From positions 434,001 to 498,000 of the forward strand of contig NZ_JAHCSG010000004.1 of assembly GCF_018474015.1 (NCBI RefSeq): a DNA stretch of 64,000 bases, read 5' to 3'. This DNA is from Williamsia sp. CHRR-6 (GTDB taxonomy: Bacteria > Actinomycetota > Actinomycetes > Mycobacteriales > Mycobacteriaceae). Below are positions 60,997 to 64,000 of the stretch, one piece after another (positions within the stretch are counted from its first letter, which is position 1; every line of letters starts with the position of its first letter). The position numbers were made by a program, and so were the translations under genes. The notes below the pieces were generated by a model. That model did not search any database. It saw nothing but the letters and a program-made list of their open reading frames with translations, and was not told the DNA's origin.

Positions 60997-62606
60997 GGCG
61001 ACTGGCACCACTGCTGGCGACGCTGGGCCTGATGGTCGCCGGCGCCGCAGTGTCGCCGGCGCCGGCGTCGGCGCATGCCACGCTGTCGTCGTCGAACCCC
61101 GCAGACGGGTCGCGCGTGGAGACCGCACCCACCGAGGTGCGGCTGGTGTTCGACGAGGCTGTGCGCGTGGGAGGTGGTGCCACCGCGGTCATCTCGTCGA
61201 CCGGCGGTCGTGCGGACGCCGGGCCGGCGCGACAGATTGACGGCACCACCCTGGTCATCCCGCTGCGCGCGGGACTGCCGCGTGCGGCATACACCGCCAC
61301 CTGGCGGGTGGTCTCGGCCGACTCCCACGTGGTCACCGGGTCCATCTCGTTCGGCGTCGGGCAGGACGCGGTGGGCGCCCCGGGCGGTGCACCGGCGGAC
61401 AAGGCGTCCTCGCTCACCCTCGCCGACGATGTGGCGCAGGGGGTGTTGTACGCCGGAGTGGTCGGCGGCGTGGGGGTCCCGTTGGTCGCAGTCGCGTTGT
61501 GGGGCTGGGCGTTGCGTCGGCGTGTGGTCCGAGCGACCGTGATCGTCGGCGGCCTGGCGATGCTGGCCGCCACCGTCGTCCAGTTCCTGATGGCCGGACC
61601 GCGCACCCTCAACGTCGGTTGGGACCAGGTGCTTACCCGCGACTCGCTGCGGGCCGGGTGGGAGGGTGACGGCGGCCAACTCGCCTGGAGATTGGTGTTC
61701 ATGGTGGCGGCCACAGTCGGCGCCACGCTGATCCTGCGGGTGGGCGGGCAACCACGGTGGCCGACGGTGCTCACCGGGGCGGCGGGGCTGGCGGCTGCGG
61801 GGGTGATCGCACACGATGGCCACGCTGGCGTGGGCTCGGACGCGTGGCTCGCCACCACCGTTGCTGCGGTGCATATCTCGGCGATGACGTTGTGGCTCGG
61901 GGGTCTGGCGTTGCTCATCGCCGTGGTCCTGCGCACCGAACACACCGACGGCCTGCGACGCTGGTCGTTGCTCGGATTCGGGTGTGTGGCCGTGTTGATC
62001 CTCACCGGCGAGTACCAGTCGTTTCGACAGATCACTCCCGTCGAAGGGCTCTGGGACACCCGCTACGGAGTGACCCTGCTGATCAAACTGCTGCTGGTGG
62101 CCACGATGCTGGCGCTCGCGGTGGCCGGTCGTCGGGGCTGGCGGCGCCGTGCCGCGCCGACGTTGGATTCGGGGCGGTTGCGACGCACCGTCCCGATCGA
62201 GGCGGCGCTGGGGGTGGCGGTGTTGGTCGCCACCAGCTTCCTGGTGGCCGAACCGCCGGCCCGCACCACGTTCGGGCCCCCGTTCACAACCGTTGCCGCC
62301 CTCGATGGTTCACGCTCTGTGCGCATCCAGACCGACACCACGCGGCGAGGTCCGGCGCAGGTGACCATCACCGCGCGAAACCGGGACGGCGAATCGCTGG
62401 CGGTGTCGTCCATCGCTGCCCGGCTGTCCTCGACGGACTCCGACATCGCGTCACTGCCGTTGCGGCTGCGCGAGGACCCGACGACCGGATCGTGGCGCAG
62501 CACCTACGCGGTGATCCCCGAACCCGGTCGCTGGACGGTCACGGTCACGGTGAACTTCACCGAGGCCGACGCCGTGGTCACCTCGGCCGCGTTCCGGGTG
62601 TGGTGA
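60993..62606 (+). CDS. CopC–CopD fusion copper resistance/transport protein
   Basis: This 537-residue protein starts at a TTG overlapping the ycnI stop (TTGA). The signal peptide is followed by mature AHATLSSSNPADGSRVE, a CopC domain (about 28–125) with the Cu(II) ligand set His28 and DSHVVTG. Then eight or so CopD membrane segments follow (LADDVAQGVLYAGVVGG, AAVHISAMTLWLGGLALLI, GVTLLIKLLLVATMLAL), and an extracytoplasmic domain of about 110 residues ends the protein. It probably imports copper across the membrane. The 3' end abuts the convergent ABC ATPase gene with no gap. Confidence 0.9.
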   Translation: MRRLAPLLATLGLMVAGAAVSPAPASAHATLSSSNPADGSRVETAPTEVRLVFDEAVRVGGGATAVISSTGGRADAGPARQIDGTTLVIPLRAGLPRAAYTATWRVVSADSHVVTGSISFGVGQDAVGAPGGAPADKASSLTLADDVAQGVLYAGVVGGVGVPLVAVALWGWALRRRVVRATVIVGGLAMLAATVVQFLMAGPRTLNVGWDQVLTRDSLRAGWEGDGGQLAWRLVFMVAATVGATLILRVGGQPRWPTVLTGAAGLAAAGVIAHDGHAGVGSDAWLATTVAAVHISAMTLWLGGLALLIAVVLRTEHTDGLRRWSLLGFGCVAVLILTGEYQSFRQITPVEGLWDTRYGVTLLIKLLLVATMLALAVAGRRGWRRRAAPTLDSGRLRRTVPIEAALGVAVLVATSFLVAEPPARTTFGPPFTTVAALDGSRSVRIQTDTTRRGPAQVTITARNRDGESLAVSSIAARLSSTDSDIASLPLRLREDPTTGSWRSTYAVIPEPGRWTVTVTVNFTEADAVVTSAAFRVW

Positions 62607-63395
62607 TCAGTCCGCGCAATCCTGGGGTGCCAGTGTCACTCTCGGGCGGCCGGTCAGCGGGTTCTCATCGACGAGTCCGCGCACCCCGAACACCGACTGC
62701 AACACGTGGGCGGTAAGGACCTCGCGCGGTGTGCCGTGGGTGACGATGCCCCCGTCGGCCACCACCACCAGCTGATCGCAGTAGGCGGCCGCGAGATCGA
62801 GGTCGTGCAGGGCAGCCAACACGCCCAGACCCAACTCACGCACCAGCCGCAGGATCCGCAGGGCCGCACCCACGTCGAGGTGGTTGGTGGGTTCGTCGAG
62901 AACGATGAACGGTGCTCTCTGCGCTATGGCGCGCGCGATCAGCACCCGTTGCCGTTCACCCCCAGACAGATTGCCCAACAGTCGATCGCGAGCCCACGAC
63001 ATGTCGACCCGGGCCAGCGCGTCGTCCACGGCCTGCTCATCCGGTGCGCTGGCGCGCTGTAGGAACGTGCGACCCGCCAGCGCGCCGGTCAGCACAGTCT
63101 CGGCCACCGTGAGATCGTCTGCAGCATCTTGCATCTGGGTGACGATGGAGCGGACGGTGGCCGCGCGCCGCAGTGGCATCGACAGCAGATTGTCGTCGTC
63201 GACGGTGATCGCGCCAGATGCCGGCTTCAGCGACCGGAACACCGTTCGTAGCAGCGTTGACTTTCCGCTGCCGTTCGGGCCGATGATCCCCACCATCGCG
63301 CCGTGCGCCACCGCAAGCGAGACCTGCGTCAGCACCCGCTGCCCGGCCAGGTCGACGGTGACCTCGGTCAGACGGAGTCCATCCGATTCGTTCAC
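62607..63395 (-). CDS. Iron-siderophore/haem-type ABC transporter ATPase (FecE/HmuV-like)
   Basis: This 262-residue ATPase has Walker A GPNGSGKST near 39–47, a Q-loop in IVTQMQDAADDLTV, signature LSGGERQRV, Walker B FIVLDEPTNHLD and the switch His in ALHDLDLA. It belongs to the FecCD-associated group that drives import of ferric siderophores, haem or cobalamin. Its ATG overlaps the permease stop (ATGA). Confidence 0.92.
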   Translation of the reverse strand: MNESDGLRLTEVTVDLAGQRVLTQVSLAVAHGAMVGIIGPNGSGKSTLLRTVFRSLKPASGAITVDDDNLLSMPLRRAATVRSIVTQMQDAADDLTVAETVLTGALAGRTFLQRASAPDEQAVDDALARVDMSWARDRLLGNLSGGERQRVLIARAIAQRAPFIVLDEPTNHLDVGAALRILRLVRELGLGVLAALHDLDLAAAYCDQLVVVADGGIVTHGTPREVLTAHVLQSVFGVRGLVDENPLTGRPRVTLAPQDCAD

Positions 63396-64000
63396 GTCGT
63401 GGTGTCCCGCCGACGCATGAGGAACAGGAAGAACGGCGCCCCGATGGCCGCGGTGAGAATCCCGATGGGTAACTCGTTGGGGGAGTCCAGGGTTCGCGAG
63501 GCCACATCGACCAAGACGAGAAACACTGCGCCGATCACCATCGACACCCCGACCACCCGGCGATGATCGCCACCGACGAGAAGTCGGGTGACATGCGGGA
63601 TGATCAGGCCGACAAAGCCCACTCCGCCCGCCACCGAGACCACCGTCGCGGTGAGCAGTGAACCGACCACCAACAGCTCGATCCGGAACGCGAACACGTT
63701 GATACCCAGACCGAATGCTGCATCGTCACCGGCTGCCATCGCGTTGAGAGCGCGGGAACGCAACACCAGCCAGGCCGCCAACAGTCCGACAACGATCGAT
63801 GCCAGCTGCAGCTGCGACCAGGTGCTGCCGGCGAGACTGCCCAACAGCCAGAACATGATTCCCTGCAACTGGCCGGGTTTGGTCGACAGCTGCACATATG
63901 ACGTGATCGCGTTGGCGAGATACGCCACGGCCACGCCCGACAGGATGAGCCGCGTACTGGTGATCCGGCCGAAGCGTTGGGCCAGCGCGAACACTGCCCC
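63392..64000 (-). CDS. FecCD-family ABC permease, C-terminal part (cut by window edge)
   Basis: The frame is open to the window edge, so only the last 200 or so residues are visible. It shows five or six membrane segments and the FecCD pattern: LILSGVAVAYLANAI, IMFWLLGSLAGSTWSQL, AAFGLGINVFAFRIELLVVGSLLTATVVSVAGGVGFVGLIIPHVTRLLVGGDHRRV, and IGILTAAIGAPFFLFLM at the end. It pairs with the ATPase at 62607–63395. The substrate-binding protein lies outside the window. Confidence 0.92.
   Translation of the reverse strand, partial: GAVFALAQRFGRITSTRLILSGVAVAYLANAITSYVQLSTKPGQLQGIMFWLLGSLAGSTWSQLQLASIVVGLLAAWLVLRSRALNAMAAGDDAAFGLGINVFAFRIELLVVGSLLTATVVSVAGGVGFVGLIIPHVTRLLVGGDHRRVVGVSMVIGAVFLVLVDVASRTLDSPNELPIGILTAAIGAPFFLFLMRRRDTTT

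Noticed and set aside
1-64000. tRNA or rRNA genes and CRISPR arrays
   Set aside because: No T-loop GTTCRANNC with a fitting cloverleaf, no rRNA-like conserved blocks and no repeat-spacer pattern were seen on reading; a tRNAscan and repeat search would be decisive.

Overview
The window is high-GC actinobacterial DNA. The gene order ino1–PadR / DUF5318–ponA1–GT87–rpsF–ssb–rpsR–rplI–dnaB matches the Mycobacteriales core block known from Mycobacterium tuberculosis (Rv0046c to Rv0058). An F420-type LLM oxidoreductase, a 13E12/DUF222-HNH gene, leaderless GTG starts and LexA boxes fit the same order. I favour a Gordonia/Williamsia/Rhodococcus-like genome over Mycobacterium itself, but the genus is an inference.

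Region 1 (1–8.1 kb) is a catabolic cluster: a divergent class I fumarase-like gene (cut by the window edge), a GntR regulator, and a tightly coupled row of SDR, CaiB-type CoA transferase, aldehyde dehydrogenase, CitE-like lyase, second aldehyde dehydrogenase and zinc alcohol dehydrogenase. Together they suggest oxidation of an alcohol to a carboxylate, CoA activation and retro-Claisen cleavage. Region 2 (8.1–17 kb) is mixed: a DCC thiol protein, a secreted trypsin-like protease, an LLM enzyme, DNA polymerase IV and a DUF222-HNH nuclease (both with LexA boxes over their starts), a secreted lipase, and a VapBC pair set among gene remnants.

Region 3 (17–33.2 kb) is the conserved core: inositol-3-phosphate synthase with its PadR neighbour, PBP1 (ponA1), two convergent GT87 mannosyltransferase-like genes, a kinase-like fusion protein, the ribosomal/SSB operon, and dnaB interrupted by a class 3 intein in the Walker A loop.

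Region 4 (33.2–53.7 kb) is a defence island starting right after dnaB. A Tn7-like end, a tnsA gene and a broken tnsB remnant mark its entry point. It carries a VapBC45-like toxin-antitoxin pair, a three-gene TIR–caspase–RyR-like operon (type IV Thoeris-like), an NYN nuclease coupled to an atypical methylase/specificity fusion, a complete type I restriction system (hsdMSR), an OLD-family ATPase-TOPRIM protein, an IetAS ATPase–subtilase pair, a Nudix hydrolase and a collapsed Phd–VapC pair. The TIR–caspase–RyR operon and the NYN–methylase pair are the best candidates for poorly described or new systems.

Region 5 (53.9–64 kb) returns to housekeeping: an MgtC/DUF4010 membrane protein, a sulfate ABC transporter operon (subI-cysT-cysW) with no adjacent cysA, a copper-handling set (DUF5134, YcnI, CopCD) and a siderophore/haem-type ABC transporter running off the right edge.
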